From Pontibacter vulgaris (lineage in GTDB: Bacteria; Bacteroidota; Bacteroidia; Cytophagales; Hymenobacteraceae): a stretch of 64,000 nucleotides of DNA. Position 1 is the first letter of the stretch, and the number at the start of each line of letters is the position of its first letter. Below the pieces are notes generated by a model. The model did no database searches. It worked only from the letters and a program-made list of their open reading frames with translations, and was not told where the DNA came from. A program made the translations under genes and the position numbers. The DNA lies in contig NZ_JAJVDH010000002.1 of NCBI RefSeq assembly GCF_022758145.1, forward strand, positions 186,001 through 250,000, read 5' to 3'. Below are positions 1 to 8,043 of the stretch, one piece after another.

Positions 1-3
1 TGT

Positions 4-864
4 TTAATGGCCTGTTATACTTGCCAGGCAGGTATACAGGTATTGTTTTTCCTGTTCATCAACAGGTAATTTATTAATGTGGCTGCGGAGCTGCGCGTTT
101 GTGATACCCGAATTTAGTGGTGGGTTATGCTTGTACTCGCGTAGTTCTTCTACAAGCGCCCGGATTTGGGTGGCTACCTGATCGGCGTTAGCGGTAAATT
201 GATTTAGCAGCCAGAGCAACCTGTTTAGTAATTCGCTTGGGTTGTGGTCATGGTAGCGGAGGCAATGGTCTACTTCGCTCCAGCCTTCCTCAAATAAAGT
301 TTTAACCTGAACCTCTACAAAATATAACTGTTTGTTTGGTCGTATTTTAATGATGTAATGCTCTGCCTGGTACCCTTTAGGATTTATAAAGACCTCGTAA
401 TTATCTGAAGAGAATTGCCTTGCAAGGGTAGTATATTCGCCTTTAACATATGCATAAGGTTTACGTTTCAGCTCCCATACCTGACGTATGTAACGCCCTA
501 TTTTGTAACAGTCATCTTTGTAGAGGTGCAGTATGCGAACGCCAACCAGGTCATTAATATACTCCAGGTAATTGCTGGTTGTTAAGCAACGTTCGGGGTA
601 TTCTTTCTTTTTCCGGATGATCTTTCTGAGCAGGTGGAGCGGCGCCTTAACCCGGTGCCGAACGGCATGCACATCTTCCTGCCGCATCAGGAAATTGGCT
701 ACCAGCGAGGCGATATCCTGTAGTTCGTTAATGCGGCTGAGGTAATCATTGTAAATGGCAAGCAGCTCCTGTGCATTTATGTCCTGTGCATGCAGACTTT
801 CCGCGCTCTCATTCAGCTCGGCAAATATAAAAGGGAGTGTTGCTATCTGTGTATGGTCAGCCAT
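4..864 (-). CDS. RelA/SpoT-domain (p)ppGpp synthetase-like protein
   Basis: A 286-residue protein with the nucleotidyltransferase core of the RelA/SpoT family, which transfers pyrophosphate from ATP to GDP/GTP to make the alarmone (p)ppGpp. Seen in the sequence: a basic stretch RVKAPLHLLRKIIRKKK (about 71-87), NDLVGVRIL with the likely metal-binding Asp105, GYQAEHYIIK (about 164-173), where Tyr170 matches the base-stacking tyrosine of synthetases, and EVQVKTLFEEGWSEVDH (184-200) with Glu184 and Gln186. There is no HD hydrolase domain, TGS or ACT domain, so it resembles a small alarmone synthetase; the C-terminal 80 residues look helical. It stands alone, with the ClC gene upstream on the same strand. 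The family call is firm; that it makes alarmone is inferred from the conserved motifs. Confidence 0.85.
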   Translation of the reverse strand: MADHTQIATLPFIFAELNESAESLHAQDINAQELLAIYNDYLSRINELQDIASLVANFLMRQEDVHAVRHRVKAPLHLLRKIIRKKKEYPERCLTTSNYLEYINDLVGVRILHLYKDDCYKIGRYIRQVWELKRKPYAYVKGEYTTLARQFSSDNYEVFINPKGYQAEHYIIKIRPNKQLYFVEVQVKTLFEEGWSEVDHCLRYHDHNPSELLNRLLWLLNQFTANADQVATQIRALVEELREYKHNPPLNSGITNAQLRSHINKLPVDEQEKQYLYTCLASITGH

Positions 865-938
865 CCTTAACCTCGGAACATACTTGCTATACTTACAGTA
901 CGCTCCTCAGTTAAAAAGGCTAAACCTATACTTGCCAA

Positions 939-2222
939 CTACTCGTGTTCGCTGCTTTTTACACCCAGCTGCGCGTTAATAAGAGGTGTTTTAGGCGCCA
1001 GGAAAAAGCCCGTTAAGCTGGCAAACATAATAGGCACAAACTGATGAAAACCGGTTAAAGTAGAAAGCAGAATAATAGTGCTGATAGGTGTGCGTGTAAC
1101 ACAGGCGTTAATAGCGGCCATGCAGCTAACAAGTATAAGCGGCAGGTTTTGTCCCGGAAAGAGGGCATTAACTATCAGGCCGGTAATGGCCCCTACAAAA
1201 AACAGCGGAATAATAAAGCCGCCGCGCCATCCCGAAGTTACCGTAAAACTGATGGCAAATATCTTGGCGATCAGCAGCGTAACCAGGAACTCCATTGTAA
1301 AGTTCTCTTTCAGAAGTATAGATAATTGGTCGTGGCTGAAGTAGCGGGTGAGCGGCATATAGTAGGCTATAATACCTATCAGTAAGCCACCAATAGCCAT
1401 TCGAAGGTAAATAGGCATGCGCACCACACTAAAAATAGCTTTGCTCTGCCGAACCGTAAAAATGAAAAGCCAACCCACCGCCGTTCCTGCCAGTGCATAT
1501 AGCATGGCATAAAAGAAATCGCTTAGCTGCGGCGTACTATAAACCGGGAATGCCCACGTAGGCCCGATACCGATGTGCGTGATAAGTATAAAAATGACAA
1601 AGCTGGAGCAGCTGGCTACAAAGGCAGGTATAAGCGCCTGGTAATACTCTACTACGTGCCTGTGGTGCAAGATTTCTAAAGAGAATAAACTACCACCCAG
1701 CGGTGCGCCAAACAGTGCCGTAAACCCCGAAGCCATACCAGCTATAGTTAACGAGCGCAGGTCTTCGCCTTTAAATTTAAGCTTCCGCGCTATCCAGGAA
1801 CCGGTAGAGCCGGTAACCTGCACCAGCGGTGCTTCTGGGCCTGCACTACCACCACTGGCAATACACAGCAACGACGATAAGATCATGGCCGGGTTATTCT
1901 TGGGTTCCAGCTTGCCGCCCTTAAAACGAATGTTGTTCACGATCAGGTCCATTTCGCCGGGGTCGCCGAGTTTGTGGATGATGAGACCAGCCAGTAAGCC
2001 CGCCGTAGCCATTAAAGGTATAACAAGCAGCCCCTGAAACTGGGATAGGAAATGCAGCAGTTGCTCGAGCACGATCCAGTAAGAACCGGCAATAATGCCG
2101 CCAATGGCACCTACAGCTACCCACAAAAAGAACAGTTTGCTAAACACGAACGGGTTAAACCGAAGCGGGTAGTTTAGCCGGTCCCGTAACAAAATGAACC
2201 GTTTTGCTTTTTTATACTTCAT
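939..2222 (-). CDS. ClC-family chloride channel/transporter with variant selectivity motif
   Basis: A 427-residue integral membrane protein of the voltage-gated chloride channel (ClC) family. Visible family blocks are GSAGPEAP at 125-132, the Gx3PLGG stretch GAPLGGSLFSLEI (172-184) and GWRGGFIIP (331-339) near the C-terminal half, all between long hydrophobic helices. The length fits a channel core without cytoplasmic CBS domains. In Escherichia coli ClC the first block reads GREGP and its Glu is the gating/proton glutamate; here the aligned position is Ala127, and a Glu occurs three residues later (Glu130). Its ATG lies only four bases after a TACCTTTG promoter box, so it may be translated from a leaderless mRNA. 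Whether it is a channel or an exchanger cannot be told from sequence. Confidence 0.9.
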   Translation of the reverse strand: MKYKKAKRFILLRDRLNYPLRFNPFVFSKLFFLWVAVGAIGGIIAGSYWIVLEQLLHFLSQFQGLLVIPLMATAGLLAGLIIHKLGDPGEMDLIVNNIRFKGGKLEPKNNPAMILSSLLCIASGGSAGPEAPLVQVTGSTGSWIARKLKFKGEDLRSLTIAGMASGFTALFGAPLGGSLFSLEILHHRHVVEYYQALIPAFVASCSSFVIFILITHIGIGPTWAFPVYSTPQLSDFFYAMLYALAGTAVGWLFIFTVRQSKAIFSVVRMPIYLRMAIGGLLIGIIAYYMPLTRYFSHDQLSILLKENFTMEFLVTLLIAKIFAISFTVTSGWRGGFIIPLFFVGAITGLIVNALFPGQNLPLILVSCMAAINACVTRTPISTIILLSTLTGFHQFVPIMFASLTGFFLAPKTPLINAQLGVKSSEHE

Positions 2223-2226
2223 GCCG

Positions 2227-2234
2227 CAAAGGTA
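2227..2234 (-). promoter_or_regulatory. -7 promoter box for the ClC gene
   Basis: Read on the minus strand this is TACCTTTG, a perfect match to the Bacteroidota -7 consensus TAnnTTTG. It ends four bases before the ATG, which implies a transcript with almost no leader. No clear -33 TTG was seen. Confidence 0.5.
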
Positions 2235-2314
2235 CGCAGAAAAGTAAGGAAGGGTAAAGTATAACTTGGATTTAGAAGTATAGTGTTGTGAAAGAGTAAG
2301 TTCCCCTGCATTTT

Positions 2315-2392
2315 GCTAGCGCGAGCTTGTAGCTCGTGCCTATTTAAAAGTTGTGAAAAAGTTAAAAGCACGAGCTACAAGCTCGCGCTAGC
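2315..2392. repeat. REP-like inverted repeat, 25-bp perfect arms
   Basis: Arms at 2315-2339 and 2368-2392 are exact reverse complements, separated by 28 bases. Each arm contains a smaller palindrome, GAGCTTGTAGCTC-like. The pattern is that of paired extragenic palindromes. It sits downstream of a small membrane gene and upstream of the ClC gene, and could also act as a transcription stop. Confidence 0.85.
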
Positions 2393-2505
2393 GGCGAAAC
2401 AAAAGAAGAATTAGTTAAGGTCTCAGTCCAAATGGGAATAATTTTAATGTGATTCCCCAAGTGAATTAGCCAGTACTTACTATGAATTGTCCTGATATTA
2501 ATTCA

Positions 2506-2862
2506 TTACTTAAAAAGTTTTGAGATAGGAATAAACAGTCCCAATACTCCAACAGAAGCAATCATAAAGTTTAGAAGTCCAACAGCAACTTCAAACCAGG
2601 TAACTTTCTCAACTCTGTGTCTACGTACGATAGACCATTTCTTCCTTTTGAAGAGAAAAAAATTAAAGACTGCCAAAGCACAGATAAAAGCCATAAATTC
2701 TGCTTTACTAACATCGAAACTAGTAGCCATCTTAATAATAGCTATTATAACAACAGTGAAACAGCACTGTATAAATGTTATAGCAATAATAGCTGAATCT
2801 ATAGGGCTTTTGGAACCAAGCTTCTGGAATACTTTAGAAAGAAAAATAAGATAATAACTCAT
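2506..2862 (-). CDS. Small AT-rich membrane protein of unknown function
   Basis: A 118-residue protein I do not recognise. It has three hydrophobic segments (about 21-45, 55-72 and 90-114), with a basic patch FKRKKWSIVRRHR between the second and third. This suggests a small three-helix inner-membrane protein. The base composition is clearly more AT-rich than the neighbouring ClC and aldehyde dehydrogenase genes, and palindromic REP-like elements lie on both sides (2315-2392 and 2948-3138). Together these hint at a recently acquired or strain-specific gene; that is an inference. It is not obviously in an operon. Confidence 0.6.
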   Translation of the reverse strand: MSYYLIFLSKVFQKLGSKSPIDSAIIAITFIQCCFTVVIIAIIKMATSFDVSKAEFMAFICALAVFNFFLFKRKKWSIVRRHRVEKVTWFEVAVGLLNFMIASVGVLGLFIPISKLFK

Positions 2863-2947
2863 AATTAATAATTAGGCTTCTCAGAAATTTTAATAGAATC
2901 GAAACCTTTATCTAAGCACCCGCTGTAATCGAGCATATCAACAGCTA

Positions 2948-3064
2948 ACACAAGTTACGTTCACGCTAAACTTGCGACATATGCTTTCAGACAAGGATGT
3001 CCGAAAGAGCAAGTGTGAGCTTTACTAAAAGCGTAGAATGTTGGCGCAAGTTTGCAACCCGTGT
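2948..3064. repeat. Nested imperfect palindrome with central hairpin
   Basis: Left ACACAAGTT (2948-2956) and AAACTTGCG (2968-2976) pair with right CGCAAGTTT (3045-3053) and AACCCGTGT (3056-3064, imperfect). In the middle, CTTTCAGACA / TGTCCGAAAG (2984-3007) forms a 10-bp hairpin with one mismatch and an AGGA loop. The layout resembles an extragenic palindrome or a decayed miniature element. Confidence 0.55.
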
Positions 3065-3122
3065 TTTTTATGATGTTGAGTTTGTAACTTAACTGGGCCA
3101 GGGGCCCCACTATCGTTCAACA

Positions 3123-3138
3123 CGAGCGAGGACGCTCG
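3123..3138. repeat. Short REP-like hairpin
   Basis: CGAGCG-AGGA-CGCTCG, a 6-bp GC stem with the same AGGA loop as the palindrome just upstream. Its outer bases (CACGAGC...GCTCGCGCC) resemble the arms of the inverted repeat at 2315-2392. Confidence 0.6.
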
Positions 3139-3195
3139 CGCCATAGAATAATAAAAAGTAGGTTCTTCGCTTTTCGAAAATCAACACGTAACTCC

Positions 3196-4641
3196 CTACA
3201 ACTTCACACAAACATTCTGAGGCTCTGTAAAGAATCGTAGTGCTTCAAAGCCGCCTTCACGGCCAACGCCGGAGTTTTTCATACCACCGAACGGGGTGCG
3301 CAGGTCTCGCAGGAGCCAGGTGTTTATCCAGATAATGCCGCTGTGTACCTGGTGTGCTACCCGGTGAGCCCGTTGCAGATTGTTTGTCCAGATGGTGGCG
3401 GCGAGGCCATATTCGGTGCAGTTGGCGTATTGGACCACTTCTTCTTCGCTATCAAAAGGCATGAGCGTAACAATCGGGCCAAAAATCTCCTCGGTGTTGG
3501 TGCGGCAGTTGTAGGGCAGGCCTTCAATTATAGTTGGGGAGATAAACCAGCCTTTTGTGCAGCGGCCATCTACTTGTACCTGGTGCCCGCCGGTAAGTAT
3601 AGTTCCGCCTTCCTGTTTGGCCAGTTCTATGTAAGACAGCACCTTCTGCATGTGTTGCTCCGATACTACAGCGCCCAGTTTAGAGCCTTCTTCCATCGGG
3701 TCACCTACAATCATGGCTTTCACTTTTTCTACAAAAGCATCCCGGAACTTCTCATAAATAGGTCGCTCAATAAAAATGCGGGAACCACATAGGCAGATTT
3801 GCCCCTGGTTGGCAAACGATGAATGTATAGTTGTATGGAGCGCGTTGTTAAAATCACAATCTGCAAAAATGATGTTCGGGTTTTTACCGCCAAGTTCCAG
3901 CGATAGTTTTTTGAACATAGGAGCCGCTGTGGAAGCTATAGTTTTGCCCGTTGCTGTGCCGCCTGTGAAAGAGATGACAGGAACTTTCGGGTGAGCCGTC
4001 ATGGCAGCGCCTACTTTATGCCCGTAACCATGCACAATGTTCAGAACACCAGCCGGTAAACCCGCTTCAATACATATCTCCGACAATAGGTAAGCCGTCA
4101 TGGGAGTTACTTCCGATGGCTTGGCAACTACACAATTTCCGGCAGCCAGGGCAGGAGCAATTTTCCAGGTGAACAAGTATAAAGGCAAGTTCCAGGGAGA
4201 GATGCAGCCCACCACGCCATGCGGGTGACGAACGGTATAGTTAATGGCATCGGTGCCTTCCATGTAATGCGCTTCCGAAGCGAAGTGCTGAATGGCCGTA
4301 CCATAAAACCGCATGTTGCTGCTTGCTCGCGGTATATCAACAGACTTAGCCAGTTTCAGTGGCTTGCCATTGTCTATAGATTCAGCTTCGGCCAGTTGGT
4401 CCAGGTTTTGGTCAATCAGGTCGGCAATGCGCATTAATATCTGCCCACGTTTTTCGGCTGGTGTTTTAGACCATGCCGGGAAAGCCGCCAACGCCGCCTG
4501 CACCGCCTGCTCCACATCCTGCTCATCCGAGTCAGGTATAAGCGAGTATACTTCACCCAATGCCGGGTTATAGTTATCGATGTACTGCCCGGCCACAGGC
4601 ATTACCAACTCGCCGTTTATATAGTTATGTATGTGCTGCAC
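3196..4641 (-). CDS. Aldehyde dehydrogenase, probable 2-aminomuconate semialdehyde dehydrogenase
   Basis: A 481-residue NAD(P)-dependent aldehyde dehydrogenase with all core residues: Asn151 in SPWN (oxyanion hole), FTGGTATGK (225-233) for the cofactor, Glu249 in LELGGKNPN and the nucleophile Cys283 in NQGQIC. The overall pattern is closest to the 2-hydroxymuconate/2-aminomuconate semialdehyde dehydrogenase branch (ALDH8-like). Context supports this: the dioxygenase, decarboxylase, kynureninase and kynurenine hydroxylase genes lie within 9 kb, and this enzyme would oxidise the ACMS-decarboxylase product to 2-aminomuconate. It follows the SDR gene on the same strand after a 58-base gap, so the two are probably co-transcribed. 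The family is certain; the exact substrate rests on gene neighbourhood. Confidence 0.88.
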   Translation of the reverse strand: MQHIHNYINGELVMPVAGQYIDNYNPALGEVYSLIPDSDEQDVEQAVQAALAAFPAWSKTPAEKRGQILMRIADLIDQNLDQLAEAESIDNGKPLKLAKSVDIPRASSNMRFYGTAIQHFASEAHYMEGTDAINYTVRHPHGVVGCISPWNLPLYLFTWKIAPALAAGNCVVAKPSEVTPMTAYLLSEICIEAGLPAGVLNIVHGYGHKVGAAMTAHPKVPVISFTGGTATGKTIASTAAPMFKKLSLELGGKNPNIIFADCDFNNALHTTIHSSFANQGQICLCGSRIFIERPIYEKFRDAFVEKVKAMIVGDPMEEGSKLGAVVSEQHMQKVLSYIELAKQEGGTILTGGHQVQVDGRCTKGWFISPTIIEGLPYNCRTNTEEIFGPIVTLMPFDSEEEVVQYANCTEYGLAATIWTNNLQRAHRVAHQVHSGIIWINTWLLRDLRTPFGGMKNSGVGREGGFEALRFFTEPQNVCVKL

Positions 4642-4699
4642 TTGAAAAGAATTAATAATTAGGAATGTAGTCCAACAATTAACAATCAGTAATCAACAA

Positions 4700-5488
4700 C
4701 TATAAACACCCTGTTCTGCCGCCATCTACCGGCACGTTTATACCGTTAATGTAGGCAGCAGCAGGTGTAGCCAAAAATGCAGCGGCCGCCGCTACTTCTT
4801 CTGGCTCGGCAAAACGACGGGCAGGTATTTCCTTCATCATTTCTTCTTCCACGGTATCTACTTCAGTAGCTGTTTTCTTAGCTTTATTTTCGATGATGGA
4901 CTCCAATCTGCCGGTGCGGGTAGCGCCCGGTAGCACATTGTTTACGGTTATGCCGAATTGCCCCAATTCATTAGCCATCGTTTTCGCCCAGCTCGCCACA
5001 GCCCCACGAATGGTATTCGATACGCCCAAGCCATGCAACGGCTGCTTTACCGATGTACTGATGATGTTGATGATACGGCCATACTTTGCGGCCTTCATGC
5101 CAGGTATCACGGCCTTGGCCAGCAGGTGGTTGGCTATAAGGTGTTGGTTAAATGCATTCAGAAACTCATCCGAAATAGCCTCGGTAATAGGGCCGCCAGC
5201 CGGGCCGCCGGTGTTGTTTACAAGTATGTGTATTTCAGGGCGCTGGTCCAGGTAAGCCTGCACCTGTATATTCAGGTTATAAGGATCAGAAAAATCTGCA
5301 ACTATATATTCGTGCTGCTGCCCATGCTGTGTGTCCAGTTCTTTGGTTACTTCCAGTAGTTTGTCTTCGTTGCGGGCAACTAACGTAATGCTGGCTCCAA
5401 GCAATGCAAGCTCGGTAGCTACTGCTTTGCCAATACCTTGTGTGCTGCCGCAAACTATAGCGCGTTTGTTTGTCAGGTCTAAATTCAT
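4700..5488 (-). CDS. SDR-family oxidoreductase lacking the usual Tyr-Lys pair
   Basis: A 262-residue short-chain dehydrogenase/reductase fold protein. The Rossmann motif CGSTQGIGKA (13-22), the Asp of VADF (65), the NNTGG stretch (91-95) and the C-terminal INVPVDGGRTG are all present. The catalytic Ser is kept (Ser144 in IISTS), but at the normal YxxxK position the sequence reads SNTIR, so Tyr becomes Ser157 and Lys becomes Arg161. I believe a subgroup of bacterial SDRs shares this change. It lies directly upstream of the aldehyde dehydrogenase and divergent from 3-hydroxyanthranilate dioxygenase, so a role in the kynurenine route or its by-products is likely, but the reaction is unknown. The frame is intact, so it is not a pseudogene. 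Confidence 0.85.
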   Translation of the reverse strand: MNLDLTNKRAIVCGSTQGIGKAVATELALLGASITLVARNEDKLLEVTKELDTQHGQQHEYIVADFSDPYNLNIQVQAYLDQRPEIHILVNNTGGPAGGPITEAISDEFLNAFNQHLIANHLLAKAVIPGMKAAKYGRIINIISTSVKQPLHGLGVSNTIRGAVASWAKTMANELGQFGITVNNVLPGATRTGRLESIIENKAKKTATEVDTVEEEMMKEIPARRFAEPEEVAAAAAFLATPAAAYINGINVPVDGGRTGCL

Positions 5489-5610
5489 AGGCTAAATGTA
5501 CGCAAAAGGCTTTATACTTGCACGCAAGAATGCTGCTAACAAATGAGCTGCATTACCATTTCTGCAAGCTTTTGCGTACCTTCCATGTATCAACCTAACT
5601 AAACAAAACT

Positions 5611-6150
5611 ATGGCCATACAACGCGCTTTCAATTTTAAGCAATGGATAGACGAACACCGCCATTTGTTAAAGCCGCCGGTGGGCAACCAGCAGGTATTT
5701 AAAGGCAACGACGATTTTATTGTGATGGTAGTAGGCGGCCCGAATGCCCGCAAAGATTACCACTACGACGAAAGCGAAGAGTTTTTTTACCAGGTGGAAG
5801 GCGATATTGTTTTGAAGATCATAGAAGATGGCAAACCGGTTGATATTCCGATTAAAGAAGGGGAAATATTTCTGCTGCCGCCACGTGTGCCGCACTCGCC
5901 GCAGCGCCCTGCCAACACGGTTGGGCTGGTAATTGAGCGCTACCGCCGTGCAGGGGAGAAAGATGGTTTTATGTGGTTCTGTGAGAACTGCGGTAACAAA
6001 CTGCACGAAGATTTTACCGAAGTAACCGACATTGTAAAACAGCTGCCTGAGATAATGGGCAATTTCTGGAACAATGAGCAACTGCGCACCTGCAGCAAAT
6101 GCGGTGAAGTTTTGCAACCACCGGTTAAACCCGCAGAAGCAGTAAAGTAA
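5611..6150 (+). CDS. haaO: 3-hydroxyanthranilate 3,4-dioxygenase
   Basis: A 179-residue cupin that opens the ring of 3-hydroxyanthranilate to 2-amino-3-carboxymuconate semialdehyde (ACMS) in the kynurenine pathway. The iron ligands His51, Glu57 and His95 and the substrate arginines Arg47 and Arg99 fall at the positions known from the Cupriavidus enzyme. The C-terminal rubredoxin-like metal site of the bacterial type is also present: CENC (124-127) and CSKC (161-164). Divergent from the SDR/aldehyde dehydrogenase pair across 122 bases, and followed by ACMS decarboxylase. Confidence 0.96.
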   Translation: MAIQRAFNFKQWIDEHRHLLKPPVGNQQVFKGNDDFIVMVVGGPNARKDYHYDESEEFFYQVEGDIVLKIIEDGKPVDIPIKEGEIFLLPPRVPHSPQRPANTVGLVIERYRRAGEKDGFMWFCENCGNKLHEDFTEVTDIVKQLPEIMGNFWNNEQLRTCSKCGEVLQPPVKPAEAVK

Positions 6151-6514
6151 AGTATAAATTAGCCTTTCTGTGAGCAAGTAAGACGATCATTTACAGCGTC
6201 ATCTTTGCTTTCTATATTTTGAAAGCTGCATTTTAAATGCCTGAATTTATGTAATTAAGCTCCGGAAGAGGAAACTTAAGTGCACTTTATATATTTTCAG
6301 TAAAGTATAAACCCGCCTTTGCCTGTTGTAGCGCTGTGGCGGGTTTATACTTATAAGGGCTGTATACTTTAAGCATAAGTCTGTGGCTTAAACTGCTGTT
6401 TGTTATTTAGGCTTTTGCGGTAAAACATGCGTAGAAAGTATAAATTCCTTATATTGTAGGATTGCCCGATTGAGCTATACCTCGTATAGCAGCACATTTC
6501 GTTCGATTAACAGC
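6151..6514. other. Gap between haaO and the ACMS decarboxylase gene
   Basis: No gene seen. It contains five copies of the AAGTATA/TATACTT word and a weak inverted repeat around 6300-6350 (AAAGTATAAACCCGCC paired with GGCGGGTTTATACTT), which can form a strong hairpin and probably terminates haaO. Confidence 0.6.
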
Positions 6515-7609
6515 ATGCAAGTACATAACCCTACACCAGCTATACTTACCAGCCAAGATCTGCTTAAGATCGACATACATACGCATATTTTACCTGCCAC
6601 CTGGCCAGATTTGCGCGAGCGTTACGGATATGGTGGTTTTATCAGGCTGGAACACCATAAGCCGTGTTGCGCCCGCATGATGATGGATGACAAGTTCTTC
6701 CGGGAGATACAGGACAATTGCTGGGACCCGAAAGTACGCATGCACGAGTGCAGCCAGCACAAAGTAGGAGTGCAGGTGCTAAGCACTGTGCCGGTAATGT
6801 TTAATTACTGGGCAAAACCCGAACATACTTACGACCTGAGCAAATTCCTGAACGACCACATTGCCGGTATTGTAGCAGATTACCCCGATCGTTTTATTGG
6901 CCTCGGCACCATACCTATGCAGGATACCGAACTGGCTATTAGAGAACTGGAGCGTTGTGTGAAGGAATTGGGCATGCCGGGTGTGCAGATAGGGTCGAAT
7001 ATAAACGGCTGCAACCTCGATGAGCCAAAGCTGTTCCCTATTTTTGAGGCAGCAGAAGCGCTTGGAGCCGCCATTTTTGTGCACCCCTGGGACATGCTGG
7101 GCAAAGACCGCATGAGCAAATTCTGGATGCCTTGGCTGGTAGGTATGCCCGCCGAAACTACTGTAGCCATCTGCTCTATGATATTTGGTGGTGTGCTGGA
7201 GCGGCTGCCGAAGTTGCGCGTTGCTTTTGCCCATGGCGGAGGTTCTTTTCCGGCAACCATAGGCCGTATCGTCCATGGTTTTGAGGTGCGCCCCGACCTC
7301 TGCGCTATAGATAATAACGTAAACCCGCGCGAGTACCTCGGCAAGTTCTATTTCGATTCGCTGGTACACGACCCGCAGGCACTCGATTATCTGGTTAATC
7401 TAGTAGGAGCCAACTGCATTGCCCTCGGCACCGATTACCCGTTCCCGCTCGGCGAACTGGAGCCCGGCAAACTCATCGAATCCATGCCTTATGATCAGGC
7501 AACAAAAGAGCGTATGCTCAGCGGTACAGCGCTGGAGTGGCTTAATTTAAAGAAAGAGCAGTTTGTTTCCGGGGTAGCCTCAAATTCCAAATCCGGGGTT
7601 TTAAGTTAA
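6515..7609 (+). CDS. 2-Amino-3-carboxymuconate-6-semialdehyde decarboxylase (ACMSD)
   Basis: An amidohydrolase-family decarboxylase of 364 residues counted from the ATG at 6515. An in-frame TTG at 6470 would add 15 residues before the conserved region and is less likely. It removes CO2 from ACMS and so diverts flux away from quinolinate/NAD toward 2-aminomuconate. Visible metal-binding motifs are IDIHTH (His22, His24), FVHPWD, FAHGGG and LGTDYPFP with the conserved Asp, in the family order. Length is slightly above the usual 330-340 residues because of N- and C-terminal tails. It lies directly after haaO, its substrate-producing enzyme. Confidence 0.94.
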   Translation: MQVHNPTPAILTSQDLLKIDIHTHILPATWPDLRERYGYGGFIRLEHHKPCCARMMMDDKFFREIQDNCWDPKVRMHECSQHKVGVQVLSTVPVMFNYWAKPEHTYDLSKFLNDHIAGIVADYPDRFIGLGTIPMQDTELAIRELERCVKELGMPGVQIGSNINGCNLDEPKLFPIFEAAEALGAAIFVHPWDMLGKDRMSKFWMPWLVGMPAETTVAICSMIFGGVLERLPKLRVAFAHGGGSFPATIGRIVHGFEVRPDLCAIDNNVNPREYLGKFYFDSLVHDPQALDYLVNLVGANCIALGTDYPFPLGELEPGKLIESMPYDQATKERMLSGTALEWLNLKKEQFVSGVASNSKSGVLS

Positions 7610-7661
7610 ATGAGCTCTAGAATTTAACTCATCAAGAAAAGTCATTTATACTTGCTGTACT

Positions 7662-7768
7662 TTCTGTCATCTCGAGCGGTAGGATAGCTCTTATACAGTT
7701 AAAGTATAAATACACCCTGCACTCTCCGGGGAGGGAAGTTTAGTTGATGCTATAGTTGAAAGTATAGT
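7662..7768 (+). repeat. Dispersed repeat, copy A (inverted copy at 15203-15315)
   Basis: Aligns by eye with the reverse complement of 15203-15315. Shared blocks in the same order are TCATCTCGAGCG (TCATCCCGGGCG in the other copy), CTTATACAG, AAAGTATAAA, CACCC(C)TGCA, CTCCGGGGAGGG, TTGATG and GTTGAAAGTA. The two copies differ by substitutions and small gaps. No ORF is inside. Confidence 0.75.
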
Positions 7769-7865
7769 TCTATATCCTCTGTAGTTCACCCACCCCAATC
7801 CCTCCTTAAATTAAGGCGGGGAGCTTTTGCCTGCTATGTTTTAAGTTATAGTTGAAATCCACGAG

Positions 7866-7885
7866 CGGACCGGTCACGACCTGTC
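7866..7885. repeat. Short extragenic palindrome
   Basis: The block GGACCGGTCACGACCTGTCC is nearly self-complementary: GGAC.GGTC pairs with GACC.GTCC. It is followed by CTACGG, and the form is typical of a REP unit. Confidence 0.5.
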
Positions 7886-8043
7886 CCTACGGAAATACAT
7901 TTACAATAAAACAACCTTCCTTAAATTTACAGCCCCAACAATCTGATATCAGCAGAAATCCTATCAGAATATCAGTTTTATCACCCTGATATTGCTGATG
8001 GAATTTCCTGTTTTTTTTTTAACAAAGTATAAACAGCTGAATT

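Larger units (their letters stand above)
2863..3195. other. Gene-free stretch filled with palindromic repeats
   Basis: No credible ORF. It contains the nested palindrome at 2948-3064 and the short REP hairpin at 3123-3138, which are listed separately. The rest has no recognisable signal. Confidence 0.7.
7610..8043. other. Repeat-rich intergenic region
   Basis: No ORF of note. It holds one copy of the ~110-bp dispersed repeat (7662-7768), a CCCTCC/GGCGGGG partial palindrome (about 7788-7822) and a GGAC-GGTC/GACC-GTCC palindrome at 7866-7885. Toward its end is a T-rich run (about 8010-8020), 22 bases past the 3' end of the minus-strand gene. Confidence 0.65.

Noticed and set aside
755-979. Plus-strand 74-codon ORF over the start of the alarmone synthetase gene
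   Set aside because: Shadow of the minus-strand gene; composition and sequence do not look like a protein family.
4700-5488. Possibility that the SDR gene is a pseudogene because its YxxxK is missing
   Set aside because: Full-length frame, intact Rossmann motif and Ser, and conserved-looking substitution; more likely a variant subgroup.
6470-6514. TTG start adding 15 residues to ACMS decarboxylase
   Set aside because: The added residues are low-complexity and not part of the conserved start; the ATG at 6515 is preferred.
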